Of a DNA stretch of 64,000 bases, positions 1 through 13,700 are shown piece by piece. Position numbers and translations under genes: made by a program. Position 1 is the stretch's first letter, and each line of letters begins with the position of its first letter. Origin of the DNA: Ciona savignyi (lineage: Eukaryota; Chordata; Ascidiacea; Phlebobranchia; Cionidae); NCBI GenBank assembly GCA_000149265.1, contig CH003024.1, positions 1,556,283 through 1,620,282 on the forward strand, in the 5' to 3' direction. Below the pieces are notes generated by a model. It had not been told where the DNA came from and did not search any database. It saw only the letters and a list, made by a program, of their open reading frames with translations.

Positions 1-309
1 AACTAATATAGGTGAATAGGGGGTAATTTGGTTTAAGGTAATTTGGTTTGGTTTACTGAGGCTGCTAAGACTAAACTAACAGGTGGGTGACTGGGGGGGA
101 GGGGGATTGGGGGTGATGTTAAAAATTAATAGGCTTACCCCACACTTACCCACTTAACCCTCCACCTACATCCAGGATTCGGGATGTGCGCACTAACCAA
201 TGTCGATCCAAACCCGGAGAATCTGGTTGGATCCGGTATCATTAAAACTAAGACGTCGCAAATCGGTTGTCTGCTTCGATTGGAACCTAACAAGCAAGCC
301 AAGGTGGGT

Positions 310-640
310 GCTTGAGTGTGGAAGGGGGGGGGGCATATGGAGTGGGGAGGAAAGAGGCAAGGGGGGGGGATGAGGAGAAAAAGAGGCATAAAATGAGAAG
401 TAAGGAGGGAAAGACAAAATAAAGAGGCATAAAATGAAGAGTAAATAAGGAGGGAATGGGAAGAGAAAGGGGCATAAAATGATAAATAAATAAGGAGGAA
501 GGGGGAAGAGAAGAGAAGAGAAAAAAGCATAAAATAAGAAGTAAATAAGGAGAAGGATAAGCAGAAGATGAATAGATGTAGGGACAACTTTATAGAGATG
601 GAGAAAGAGAAGGGATGAGAGGGGGATAGAATGAGAAAAG
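310..640. repeat. AG-rich degenerate tandem repeat
   Basis: Units contain GCATAAAATGA followed by AAGTAAATAAGGAGGGAA-like purine runs, recurring every 30-60 bases. The strand bias (G and A on plus) gives long false open frames on the minus strand rich in Ser, Phe, Leu and Pro. Confidence 0.75.
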
Positions 641-2194
641 ATCAAACTAAATAGTAACTAAAAATTACCCAGTTACGGTTTGGTTTAGAGCTGGATTGTG
701 CATGACCCACTATAATGACATTGTTATAACAGTAAGGCATGGATGTCAGCTCCTTAGCATTGATAAGAAAAAAAGAATAATTCCAATGAATAGAATGCAT
801 GTCTGTGGTTTGCAGCAACCGAAAGGTTGTAGAATTGAAACCAGTCGCTGTCTTGACAGCTATCCCTGGACAAAACACCTAGCAAAAATTGCCCTGGTCC
901 CAGAAGAATATAGGTTATACTAAAAGGAACTTATTGGTCATACTCAACATACAGCAATAGTTCCGTTAACCCAACGGTGGGCGCGAGTTAAATGTGACGA
1001 TTACACCATTAGAAAATGCTCTCTGACGTAACCACAAGGTAATCTGACGATTGCCCGTGTGGTAACGCCTCCTTGCCTACTTCCACCCACTGAGACAAAA
1101 CATGAATATCCCATTCTAACCCACCACCCCTCCCAAACCACAGATGTATCGTCTGACGGTGCGTAGCAGTGTGGGTGAGGCGGCAGCTCTGATTTGCTCA
1201 ATGCTCGAAGAACACTTCTAACATCATTACCTATATAGGGGGTTCCCCGTCAGTTATCGCCATTCCTAATATCGCGGTGACTCCCCATCCCTGCCATAGA
1301 ATCTCCACTCGCGTAATTCTTTACCGTTTTAGTTTTTAATAATAGCACCCCCCTACCCTTACTTAACAGCTTATATTCTATAATATGTTCTCCAATAGGC
1401 CTATTAATGTATTCTATTCCCATCAGCTATTATTCTGAGTGTCATTTTCTCCGTTGTTGTCGTTTTAAACTCGTGACCAAATCATGAATCATTGCCCCCA
1501 TATTATCCACGTATTTATCCGACATGCCACGTCATGCACTACAGGCTGGAAAATCGCTCGATTCGGATACTTCCATTCTTTTTACGATAATGACGCTTTT
1601 TTGGTGTACGGCATTTCGCTTGGTAGATGGTTATTCTAGTAAGCGCCTCTCCCGATAATGAAATTCGGTCCGTGAAACTGTATCAGCCAATTATAAGTGA
1701 TTTCACCAAAAGTGTGTTTTTTCTCGTGTTTCCAACCAAATCAGCTTAGATAGATATTCGTGCAGTTAACCTTTTAAGACACCTGGCTGTTGTAAACTAT
1801 AGTACGGTTATATAGTTCTCTTTATATGATTTATTCAACTTAAAGTGGGCTTTATTTAACTTGGTAGGCTTTACTCAACTTGTAGTAGGCCTTACTCAAC
1901 TACGATTTTATATCCTAGAATGTAGAGCTAAATTGATAAATAAAGTGGCAATGCACAAATGCTATACTGAACGTTACAATACGCTAAGTTGGGAACAGTT
2001 GTAGGGACCTAATCAATAAGCTTTGGTAATAAACTTGGGCTCAACTTTATGTCTAAGCTTTGGTTCACAGCTGCCCTGCACTAGATAGTCTACGAACTTC
2101 GCTAAAAGACGTTGGGTTGTATCTAGATTTGTCAATGAAATTCAAAAAATTTTATAATGCAAATAATGACGTATGTGATAACAGCTGCAAAAGT

Positions 2195-2300
2195 GTCAAT
2201 GACGTCATGAAGTCATAAGTACCAATGACATCATGAAATGGTAAGTATGAGTGACGCTATGAAGTGATAATCGCCAATGACGTCATAAAGCGACAGCTAA
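2195..2300. promoter_or_regulatory. Cluster of CRE-like TGACGTCA sites in a ~33-bp repeat
   Basis: About four units with the pattern CAATGACGTCATGAAGT..AAGTA follow each other. Two contain the perfect palindrome TGACGTCA and the others are one base off (TGACATCA, TGACGCTA). Such sites bind CREB/ATF-type bZIP proteins in other animals. No gene start is close; the nearest recognised one is NXF1 at 4701. A regulatory role is inference, and a plain minisatellite is the alternative. Confidence 0.35.
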
Positions 2301-3269
2301 AAGCTCTGGCGATGTTGATTAACTAACTTCGAACTTCTTTTAAATATGGGATCGAAATTGCTTTATGTTTGATTAAGACAAGTTTATATGCGTGATTTCC
2401 CAAGTTTAAGTGCAACAACTTAATCTACTGGTTTGTTTATTAAAAAAAAAAACACAAACAAATCGCTTTTGTAATAACTTAATAAATATTGAAATAACCA
2501 GATCAATGTGCGTTAAGTTCCTTGCTTAATCGACAGTCATGCAGCTTTCTCAACTAAGAGGAAAGTGATTTTCTCTGTACGATAGGATATTTATACTACA
2601 TACTCGCCGACATACTTCCCCCAAGCAATGGGGGTTCCCCAAAGCAATTCGGCAGGTCTCGGGCGTAGATCTATTGAACGGCGCTGAGTCATAATTATTG
2701 CACCCACCTCCAATATTCCAATATTATATTTAGTTGGGTTACGGCGTCAAATTTTAGCCAAAAGTTACACAACTTTTTTTTATACAAAAGTACCCCTCCG
2801 TTTTCCCCGCCTTGCGAATATGTATCCTATCTTCTTTTAATAAAAAAAAGTATCCACCATTTAAGGTAAAAAAAATCAAACTGAAATTTTTATTTTGTTG
2901 CTGTCCATATTGTTCACTTAAAAGTTTATATCACGAATTTTATAGGAAATAAAATCCTTTTTCAGCTAAATTCTATGGGCAACAATCGTTCATGCGTGGA
3001 ATACCTACATCGCCATCTAGTGATTGGAAAATGCTTGTTTGTCGTCACGTTGTTTGTGTAAGATTATACGTGCGTATTAGAATTTCTAATTTTGTTTTCG
3101 CTTTGTGCTTTTGCAAGGTTTTGTGTAAGATAGCAAGGAATGCTTAGACTGAACAAGCCAACCTTTTATAATCGAACCTAAGTAGAAAACGCACAAACTT
3201 TGTTAAATTAAATGCTGAGGGGCTTCACTAATCTCCGGGATACGTTTTAACAAGAAATTTTGGGCACCT

Positions 3270-3492
3270 CTAAATACTACAGGACCGCTTGGATCGCTTG
3301 GATCACTTAGATTGCTATTGAAATTAATTCTAACCCTGTCCCAAACAGCAAACACTAATCTCAACCCCAGAACTAACTTTAACCCCAACCCTAACATTAT
3401 TATCATGGATTTTGTAATTACGAAGTATAGTAAGCGATTAAAGCGCTCCATGCGATCCAAGCGGTCCAAGCAGTCCTGTAGTATTAACAGGT
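3270..3492. mobile_element. Small inverted-repeat (MITE-like) element
   Basis: The left end reads ATACTACAGGACCGCTTGGA and the right end, on the opposite strand, reads ATACTACAGGACTGCTTGGA, so terminal inverted repeats of about 30 bp flank roughly 160 bp. The flanks are CTAA on the left and TTAA on the right, which could be a diverged TTAA target duplication. There is no internal coding capacity. Confidence 0.5.
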
Positions 3493-4644
3493 ACCGGAAA
3501 TTTTGGAGATTTTTTAATTTTAAAAAGTCAATTTTGGTTATCTGATTTTTAAAGGGTTAATATCATGAGAAAAATAAAGATTACTACTGTTATTATTTAA
3601 TGATGGTTAAATAACACCACTCCATATTCTAGCGACTTTAGAAATAACTGATAAATTTAGCATAACTCTGCTAAGCTGCAAGTAACATGTTCTTACAATA
3701 TCACATGGACGAAAATGGCAAGCGTGTGTACACTTTGAAAAAAGTGAACCCGGATAACGGAAAACCGACCCAATCTGCCCATCCGGCAAGGTTCTCTCCT
3801 GATGACAAACATTCAAGACAGAGGATTATTATTAAACGAAGATTTGGACTTTTGCTTACCCAACAGCCCCAAACCCTTATGTAGACTTTTTAAAACTCTG
3901 CAAATACGGTTAAACTGAACAGACATTATTTTTACTGCCATTATAACACACATACCTTTTTCTGACTAAACTCAACGATGCATCGGAATTTTTAGTGTTT
4001 TACCGAATCATGTTTTGTAGTTGCTTTCATAAGGAACAGTCATAATTTTTGCATTGTGTGAAAATTTCATGAATGTTTTCATGGTAATAGTTTCTTACAT
4101 AATCAATTGTCTTTCTAAGTACAAAAACGGTATTTTCATGGAGTACCGGTACTGCTTTAAATAGGCTAACACAATCATATTGGTATGTGACCTTTGATTA
4201 AATTTTTTACAATGTCAATTTCCGTGTATTAACAGCAATGGATTTTCTTTTAGCATAATCAATGTGTTTGCATTGCAGATTTGGACAGGTTAGACTTCAT
4301 TACAGTTTGTGCAAAATATTTTTCAGTATGGAAATCTAAAATTAACATCCAAATAGATAATGATTTGAAAAGTAACTTGAAACTGTTCTTGAGCATGATA
4401 GGTTTTGTTTTATTTAATTATGATGCAAAAATTGGTGGGATTCTGTGCAAAATGTTTTTGTTTTAAGTTAAACAGTGCAATAGGACATTTTTATTACTTT
4501 TAAATAACCAAGATTTTTTTCGATTGCTAGTTTAGTCTATTTCAAATTGTTTTCAATTTTTTTTTTTAATATCTTGATGTACAATAAAAACTGATCCATA
4601 TACATGATACAAAGACGTCTATATTTCAAATACACGCGATTCAT

Positions 4645-4664
4645 TTTGTAGTTGTAATTTCCAG
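4645..4664 (+). promoter_or_regulatory. Candidate 5' leader splice acceptor of NXF1 (cis or SL trans-splice)
   Basis: A pyrimidine-containing stretch ending TTTCCAG lies 36 nt upstream of the NXF1 ATG at 4701. No matching upstream donor exon was recognised. In Ciona many genes receive a 16-nt spliced leader at such a site, so this could be a trans-splice acceptor; a 5'-UTR intron is the alternative. Confidence 0.35.
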
Positions 4665-4700
4665 AGTTACTTGAACATTGTAAAATACCTCGAAATTGAG

Positions 4701-7700
4701 ATGTCGGGTTATAGGAGAAGAGGTAGAGGGAGGAACAACTATGACAATGGTAAGTTCTCGTATTTAATTATTAAGTTCCAGGGCCAAAAAAATTCAGATC
4801 AGAAAAAACTTTCGTGTGACGCGCGCCGTGCGAGTATTTACTCTTGTAAATAAAAAAACTTAACGTTTACCACGACCGTTTTCTATTTATCCGGTATATT
4901 GGAGAATAAAAAACAAATCCTCATCATTGCGACCATTTTTATTATACACACACGTTTCCTTCCATAACCTGCGTGATTTACTTACGTCAGCTTTAAATGC
5001 AAGTGAATTTTAACTCGCCTTAAATGTGGTGGATTTTTGGCCTGAAGTTCTGATGTTGATGGATTAAAATCTTCAGACAATATTCATATCTATGAATCCA
5101 GTGTTGAAAAAAATAATTTCTCATGTTAAGTTTTTTATCTGAATGAAATGAAAACCTAAAATTAATTTAAAATTTATTTAAAAGACAAGGATTTTTTTAT
5201 AATTTAAAGTTGTTTTCTTTTAATCATAATGTAAATCGCAGTCTGCGTATTCTTAGTGGCTATTGTGGTTGGTTGTATATGATAATAGATAAACAACACG
5301 GGTATAGTAGAACCCATTAATTCGTTGTGTACAAGCAATGTCCACTAACTGCCTTGCCCAAGAACACAACCGACTAGCTAGCGAATAGTTTCGAACCTGC
5401 AACCCTTCGGTTGAAAGGTACTAAACCACCAGACTAACGGCTCGGAAGCTTCCAACTAAATTTTGTCTACAGGACCATCACGCTATTCTCAACACGATGA
5501 TCGCGCTGACAATCGGAGCGATAACTCGACTTTGAACACGAGGGGTGGTTATCGCACCAGCAGACGGGGTTACCAGGGTAATAACCGGGGTAACAGGTCC
5601 CGCAGAGGTGGGAATCGACCCCCGCGGTAAGTTCCGATTGACTGAGCGACGTCTTATATCTGTGGACCCGCAAGTTTAAAAAAATTATTATTTCACTGGT
5701 ATATAAAAAAATAATTCGATGCCGGTATAAAAAATACATTTAAATATTAAAAATATTACAATGGAAAAAAATTAGGATATTTTAGTTTAAAAAAATTAAG
5801 GTATTTTAACAGAAAAATTTAAAAGTAATACTATTTAAAAAAGAGAAAATATATTACGATTGACAAAATTAAAAAAATTCCAATAGTAAAAATTTATAAC
5901 AAAGTATTTAATTTTAATTTTTTCAAAAAATAACTTATAGTGTCAGATTGTTCAAAAACATGGCAAATTTCGTCAATCAATTCTTCTTGGGAATTCCAAC
6001 GTAGCCAAAATTTTTATCAATATTTTTGACGGTTTTCGGGGTAGTTCTCATTACAGCAGAGGTGGACGGGGGAACTTCAAGTATCGACGGGATGGAGAGT
6101 CTCGGAACGATGGTGGGAACGACCAAGATGATGATGGTGACGTTAATATGGAAGGAACTGAAAGCAAACGATAGTGAGTGTTTTACACCAAGGCTGAGTG
6201 TTTTTCCTCTGTTTAATATAGGATTTTCATATGATTGACCAAACAGTTAATAAAGGTTTTTTAATTTTTTGCTATCCTCTTTATTAGCACTGTATTTAAC
6301 TCACATTTAGACCAATTTCGATAAAAACTTTTAATTCCAAAGCAACCCGTATTCTCGACCCAATCGCAACAGCAACCAAAGTTCACAGAGACATAACAAT
6401 CATCAACCCAACAGACAACCGACTACAAACTGGTATCAGATCACTGTAAGTGTTGTTGTTTTTTCTACCGAGCCAAGTTTCGTACCTAGGATGGGCTAAC
6501 TCTTAGACCGTTTTTGTATAAGACGTGTATGTATCGCTCTAGTTGACCATTCGGCCACACAACCATGTATAGTTTAGGGCTCGAAGAATGTTACCTTCCC
6601 TTTTAAGTCTTTTTTGCCTTTTAAATTTCAGCCCAGGCACTTTAAGTTGTGCCCTTAATCTACTAAATTACTTTTCAGTTGTAATTTTAAAGATTGGCAC
6701 CAATTCCGTGGGTGGTAAGGATGGCCCTTTTATCAATGGTTGGTGACAAAATTCAAATAATGCTTGCCATTCTAAGTTTTGACTCATCATTCAGCTTCAA
6801 ATTTAAATGGCAGCATGTATTTTCTAAAAGTATATCCCATCTTACCAAAGTTTTGTCACTAATTTTTTCTCTATTTAAAACTGGTTAAAATTATGCAATC
6901 TCATGAGAATCTTTAGTTTTCGTTTAAAAATAAAAATAAATAAAGCTTTTGATTAAAAAATTAACCAAGCACTTAAGTATATAATTGATTTCATAAATTG
7001 TATCCAATCAGATATTACAAGGTCTTTCCCTCGACGAAGAATGGTTACGGCAAGAAATCCAAACGATAGCATTAATACAGTACCAGACCACTCAAGTAAG
7101 TCGGATTTTCGTGTTTTATTTATTTTCAATTTGGAATTCACAGTGGGCATTATTATATGAACAATTGTCACTTGTCAAATCAATTAGCACCAATGTCGGG
7201 TAACCAGAGCTCTTGTAATGTGCTGTGTATGACTGTGATATTTCTACAGTTTTTATTCAACCCTATTCAGCACATAAATGAGAAAATGGAAGTCAAAACA
7301 CCAGCATTAGTCGGATCACATCATGCCCACTGTCGGGTTACAGGAGAAAATGCAATGTGTTTGTTTGATTGAAATTTTAGTGCTTTTTCACATCATCAAC
7401 CTAACAATTAAAGGAGTTCGGACTAGCTACAGTCTGGTTTTGATCCCATAACCTTTTGACTGCATATAGCAAACTGTGGCTCCTACTTAATTCTCTCCAT
7501 TTTTTATCTCTGAAGATATCTCCCTTTTTTACTATTGGATATTATTTCACCCACTATTTCATCCATGGATCATGGTAGCTCGGGGCGCTAGTGTAATGGG
7601 CCTTCTATGGCACAAATTCCTGGTCCTGTGGCTACTGTGGACCCGCCTATACTAATGTAATGTAAAAATCCCTGGATTAACCCTGTTTTAACTTTTTTAG

Positions 7701-10700
7701 GCTCTGGAAATAAACCCCCAATTTTTTTTACTTCTGGAAGTAAACCCTTAATTTATCCTTTATTTTACCCACTATTCACTTATTTTGAATCTGGAAATAA
7801 ACCCCCAATTTTTTTTACTTCTGGAAGTAACCCCTTAATATATCCTTTATTTTACCCACTATTCACTTATTTTGAATCTGGAAATAACCCCTCTTTTTTT
7901 TCTGGAATTAACCCTCCTTATCCTCCTCCAGTATCACTTTGATGGCAACAACTCTAGTTTTTACGTTGAAGATCAATCCACCGCATCATCAATAAGAAAC
8001 TGCTCCAAGAAGATATCTGCTCCGGATGGTAACAAGGTAAGATGCTTCATCTTCTGACTGCATCAGTGTGAATATCAGATGATGGAATTAGGATAAGATA
8101 TTCATTTTTATCCTTGTGAGTGGGAAAACCAAGGGGGTTGACATACGGGCGATCGTCAGATCACCTCCCAGTTCCCACCCACCATTGGGTTACCGGAGCT
8201 ATTGCAGTGTGTTGTTTATTATTCACATGTTTCTTTAATTTAGTAGAACCCATTATTCTGCTGGGTTTAAGGAATGTGCGTAAAGTGCGTAAACCGACTA
8301 GCTAGCAACCAGTTTCGAAGCAACCTTTCGGTTGAAAGGCATAGCTTTAAACCACCAGACTAACTGGTCGGAATTGTGATTGATTACTCTAGTTTCAGAC
8401 ATTGTCTAAACCAAGTGGATTAATGCATCCATCTAAATTGAAAAAAAACATCAATTACACGCACACACTGCAATAGTTCCGGTAACCTGATGGTGGGCAT
8501 AAGGTAATATTACGATTACCTGAACGCAAATAGCATTTCCCATTCACGAGGATAAACACGAATATCCTATCCACTTTTAGAAGCTTACCAAAGTACTAAT
8601 GCATGGGAAGGTTTCAAACTTGTATGTGAGAAAAAATTTAACATTAAACAATGGGTTGAACATTTTTTTCTTATTAGTATCCTCACAGTACCCCCTTAGA
8701 TTTAAATTGTTATATTCCTTTATTATTTTATCTTTATTCATTTCAGATCACAATCCTTATGAGGCCGTGCTCTAATCCAATGCCAGATGAAAAAATCCCC
8801 AAAATACAGGTTTCTGTTATTCCATCAATGAAAACAATTCTACTTGTATACATTGTTTAACAAACAATGCTTTAACAATGCCAATAAAAAATACCCAAGT
8901 CTTCTATGATGTTTAGTTCAAAATTATATTCGAATAAAAAAATTACCCCCAGTATAAAAACTTACTTTTTAATTTTAACTTGAAATTATTCTACGAAGGT
9001 GCAGGAATAAAAAAACATGTTTATTAAAAACAGTTTACATTTTTTTTAAATATCCAAATAATAAAAACATAAGTATCTGAAGGCCAAAGGGCCTAAAAAT
9101 ACCCCTAATTACCCCTAATTTTCCCTTGAAACCTTTTCAATTATCCCCAATAATGCGTCCGAAAAATTACCTTTTGTAATTTTCACTCCCCATTTTTTGC
9201 CTCAGGAGGTGCTTTTACCCCCAGGAAAATTATTAATTTTTTTCTCCCCATTTTACCCCCAGGAAAATTGTTAATTTTTTACCTCCCCATTTTTAATTCC
9301 AGGAGGTTCTTGCATCTAAATACAACGGAGAGACGCACCACCTGAACGCCGCATCACTATTCAATGACGAAGGGCTACAAGGGAATAAAATCTTTCTCAA
9401 AGTTTCAACGAGTGCCCACATGTACATCGTCACTAAAATCATTGCAAAGAACATATCAGCGGTATTTATTTTACTCTATTTATTTATTATTTCATTCTTT
9501 ATTCTATTTTTTTTTTCAAACTTGATTTTTTTTTAAAAAGGATATATTTTTTTATAAATACACACAAAAGTATTCTCTCTCTATTTATGTATTATTTCAT
9601 TTTTTTTCATTTTCAAACTTAATTTTTTTTGAAGAAAAATATATATTTTTTTTTATAAATACACAAAATTATTCCTCCATACTTGCATAGTATTCATATA
9701 TTTACACTTGGTATTTTGAATACATAAATATTCCTAAAGATATACAAATATTTTTCCATATACTCGAGCTTTCCTCTTCTTTTAAATACACAAACTATTT
9801 CTACACACACACACCCCTACACCTACACCCCCCCTCACACACACACATACACACACCTAACCCCACACTTCCACCCATCCACCCACACACTCACACTTAC
9901 ACACAAAAGTATTCTACAAACCACACTAATTAATCGCCCACAAACTAAAACAGTATTCCTCATGTTCAGTTGAGATCACTGGATATGTCGGACAACCGGT
10001 TGGTATCATTTGATGGATTGAAGCATCTTGTGCAATACACTCCCATGTTGCAAGAACTTAATCTCGGGAATAATAAGGTAATGCTGTGAGCTGTAAATTG
10101 TAGCAATATTGTTATTAATGTAATATTGCCTACATTCCTGGTTTCAGTGCTACCATGGACCCACCCATATTAATCTAATGTATAATGGCCTACATTCCTG
10201 GTTTCAGTGCTACAATGGACCCACCCATACTAATCTAATGTATCATGGCCTACATTCCTGGTCCCAGTGCTACCATGGATCCACCCATACTAATGTAATG
10301 TATCATGGCCTACATTCCTGGTCTCAGTACTACCATGGACCCACCCATACCAACTTAAATATACCATGGACCCACCTCTAGTAATGAAATATAACATTCC
10401 TAATCCACGTGTATCACCATAAAAACACCCTCATTTTGACCTAATGCTAATAAATTGCTATTTTCCCAGTTGAGATCACTAAACGAAATGGAAAAGATCT
10501 CGGCATGGGACTTGACGAAGCTAACACTAGATGGCAACCCACTGTGTAGTTCGTATAAATCACAAACTGAGTATATCAGGTGGGCCTTCGTTAAAACTCC
10601 ACAAACAGAAGGTTTTTTTCTTTTTAACAATTTTTGCGTTTTCTACAATTGACTTCTTTTAAAACAAATTTTCTTTCACTTTTTCCCATTTTTCATCTCA

Positions 10701-13700
10701 TTTTTTATCTCAATTTTTTATTATTTTTTTTTTCTATTCTACTTTTTTTTCTCTAAAAGATTTTTTCTTTCCATTTTTCCTCTTTTTTTTACAAATTTCT
10801 ACAAAAAAATTGTTCTCCTTAATTTACCTTAACACATTTGTATACCGTCCTGTTTCAGCACTGGTTAAACTCTGTTTTCTTTTCCAGCGATGTAAGAGAA
10901 TGGTTTCCCAATCTAACAACTCTGGTGAGTAGCTCCTTATTCAACGTTAACAATTTTTTTCAAAACCTTTTTGCATAAACAGTATTAGCCACAACAAAAC
11001 TTTGCAAGAGTAACAGAAAGAGTACATGCTGTTAAAAGTGGTAGTTGATTATGCTGTACTTCATTGTAATTATGTTTTCTTTGTTTTAGCTATAGTTCCT
11101 AACAGTTAATTAAACCTTGATAAATTAAAAAATACCTTTTTAAACAACTAGTTGCATGTACCGATTACCCAAGAGTCACTAAAGTAGAATTTCCATATCA
11201 TAAACCCCAATAAACCATTAACTCAAATAATAACCCTTTAGTTTTTTTCCCCTACCCATGACGATAAAGCATAAAAAACCTATCATATAGTGTTTAATAA
11301 CCCCGTATAACCATTACCCAATAACCCTGTATACCCATTACCCTGTTTCTAGCCTTGGCCAGTTGATGCAGCTACCAAGCTGCAAATGTAATGTAATGTA
11401 CCCATTACCCAAAAATCACGGCAGTAAGATTTCTTTTATTACATTAAATTCCAACATTTATCCTCCAAATCCCAACACTTTTATCCACCTTTAAAACCCT
11501 GTATCCCCATTACCCAAAAGTTACGGCCGTAAGAATTCTTTTGTTGCATTAAATCCTAACACTTTTAACTACCTTAATAACCCTATATACCCATTACCCA
11601 AAATCCAAGGCCATAAGATTTGTTTCGTGACATTAAATTTATTAAACACTTTTTATCCGGAAAATCCCAACACTTTTATCCACCTTAATACCCCTGTATT
11701 CCCATTACCCAAAAGTTACAGCCGTAAGATTTTATTTGAGATTAAATTCCATCACTTATTTCCCAGGACGGCCACACCCTCCCACCCCCAGTTAAGTTCG
11801 ACGTGGAGAAGGTTGACCTTCCAACTCCGGTGTTGGATTTTGTGCAGACAACTAACGGGGCAGAGGCCATCAAGCTATTTGTGCAACAGTGAGTAGGAAC
11901 TGTGTCGTTTATTTATTATACATGGCGTCGCTGTTGTATCTCCTGAATAAGAAAACTAAAATTACACAAGCAATCGTCAGATACCTTGTCCTCACAGTCT
12001 GGCTACTTAAGCTATTAAATAGCATTGTTACTACTTACTGTTATATTTTATCAAGATGGTCTTTAGTTTTAAGAGATCCCTTTAGAGCAGGTATGGGCAA
12101 CATACGACCCGTGAAGGGATTTTGACTGGCCCGCAGGCTGTATCTGACCGTAATTAAGATATTAAATACTATTCATGTAATAATCCGGCCCACCAAGAAC
12201 CTTATTTGCCCACATCTGACTCACTGACTAGAGAAGTTGCCTTGGGTAGAATTAGTTTATTTAGTCCCCCCTGTCCTATTCACAGATATTTCAAGTGGGT
12301 ACCTAGGGTAGTTTATTTTCCCAACTAGCCCCCATTAGCGTAATTAATCGTGAAATCTCCTCCCTTGTTGCAGATATTTCAAGTGTTACGACGAATCGAG
12401 GTCAATGCTAGCTGAGGCGTACCACGAAAACTGCCTCTTCACGTTATCGATACCTCCGCACACTAGGGGTGCCCCGTTCTCGAAATACTTCAAACACACC
12501 CGCAACTTGAAACAAATAAAGACGATGAGTAAGTGGGGGTTTGGTAGAGTAAAGTGATTTTTATTGTTTGTCTTTATTTCTCATTCTTTCTCATCTATCC
12601 TGGTTAAGCTTTTAGTCAGCTTTTTTAGAAAATCGGTAGACTTGACTGCTATTTCCCTGATCGACCATACTAGCTCTCCGGTGCTGGAGTAACAGGCCCT
12701 TTATGACCTATATTCCTGGTCACAGTACTACCTCGGACCCACCCACACACACTAGCCATGTTACAGTCATGACCCCCCTTCCCTTTTACCGCAGCAAATC
12801 ATGATTCTCTCCCCGTTTACCCCAGCAAATTATCAACCCCTCATATGCTTGCCCCAACATATCATGACCCCCTGCTAACCCCAGCAATTCATAACCCCCC
12901 CCTGCTTAGCCCAGCAAATAATACCCCCCCCCCCTGTTTACTCCAGAAAATCATAACCTCCCCTTCTCACTTTACCCCAGCAAATCTTATGCCCCCTACT
13001 ACCCCAAACACATAATGACCCCACCCCTTCAACCCCCAGGTGTGAAAACCTCCACGATATCAAGATCACGCTCGGAGATCCTCACCAAGCTCGAACTCCT
13101 CCCCAAGTCCTCCCATGACATCACTTCCTTCCACGTGGACATCATCATGGTCACGTCAGAGGTCACCAACTTCATTGTGCGCGGCGTGTACAAAGAAGGT
13201 AAGAGTTTTACGATGTTTATTTGAGTAGTTTGAAGCATTGGCTTACAGCGCAAAGAAAGATAAGGATTTTACGATGATTATTTAAACAGAAGTTCAAACC
13301 ACTGACTGACCATGTATTATTTTTAGAGTTTACAATAAAGATAATGATTTTAGGGTGATTATCTGAGCGATAGTTTAAAGCATTGACTGACCATGCATTA
13401 ATTGCGGGGTTTACTATGAAGGTAATAATTTTAGGATGATTATTTGAGTGGTTTGGAGTATTGGCTTACAGCGCAGAGGTTTTTGAACTAAACCAGCTGT
13501 TGCTTAGTCATCAGCTTACAATCAAAAGGTTGTGAGATTGAAACTGGTAGTCACGTTGTGACCTTTACAAAGCAGTTGGTAGACTAAAAACCCACGCGGG
13601 GTTTACAAAGAAGGTAATTGGGGCGGCGGGCGATTAGTTTAATAACTTAGTTGGTTGGAGCATCGTCTTACAACCAAAGTGTTAAGGGATCAAAACTTTC

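Larger units (their letters stand above)
1..4650. other. Gene-poor stretch before NXF1
   Basis: I see no convincing coding exon here. The open frames are short and low in complexity; the long frames at 135-645 on the minus strand are translations of a purine-rich repeat. Recognisable contents are an AG-rich degenerate tandem repeat (about 310-640), SINE-like fragments (about 690-930 and 950-1130), a cluster of TGACGTCA-type sites (2195-2300) and a small inverted-repeat element (3270-3492). The last few hundred bases may hold the NXF1 promoter, but no TATA box or other element could be assigned with confidence. Confidence 0.5.

Noticed and set aside
135..645. Three overlapping minus-strand open frames of up to 150 codons
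   Set aside because: They translate an AG-rich tandem repeat and give low-complexity Ser/Phe/Leu/Pro peptides with no domain.
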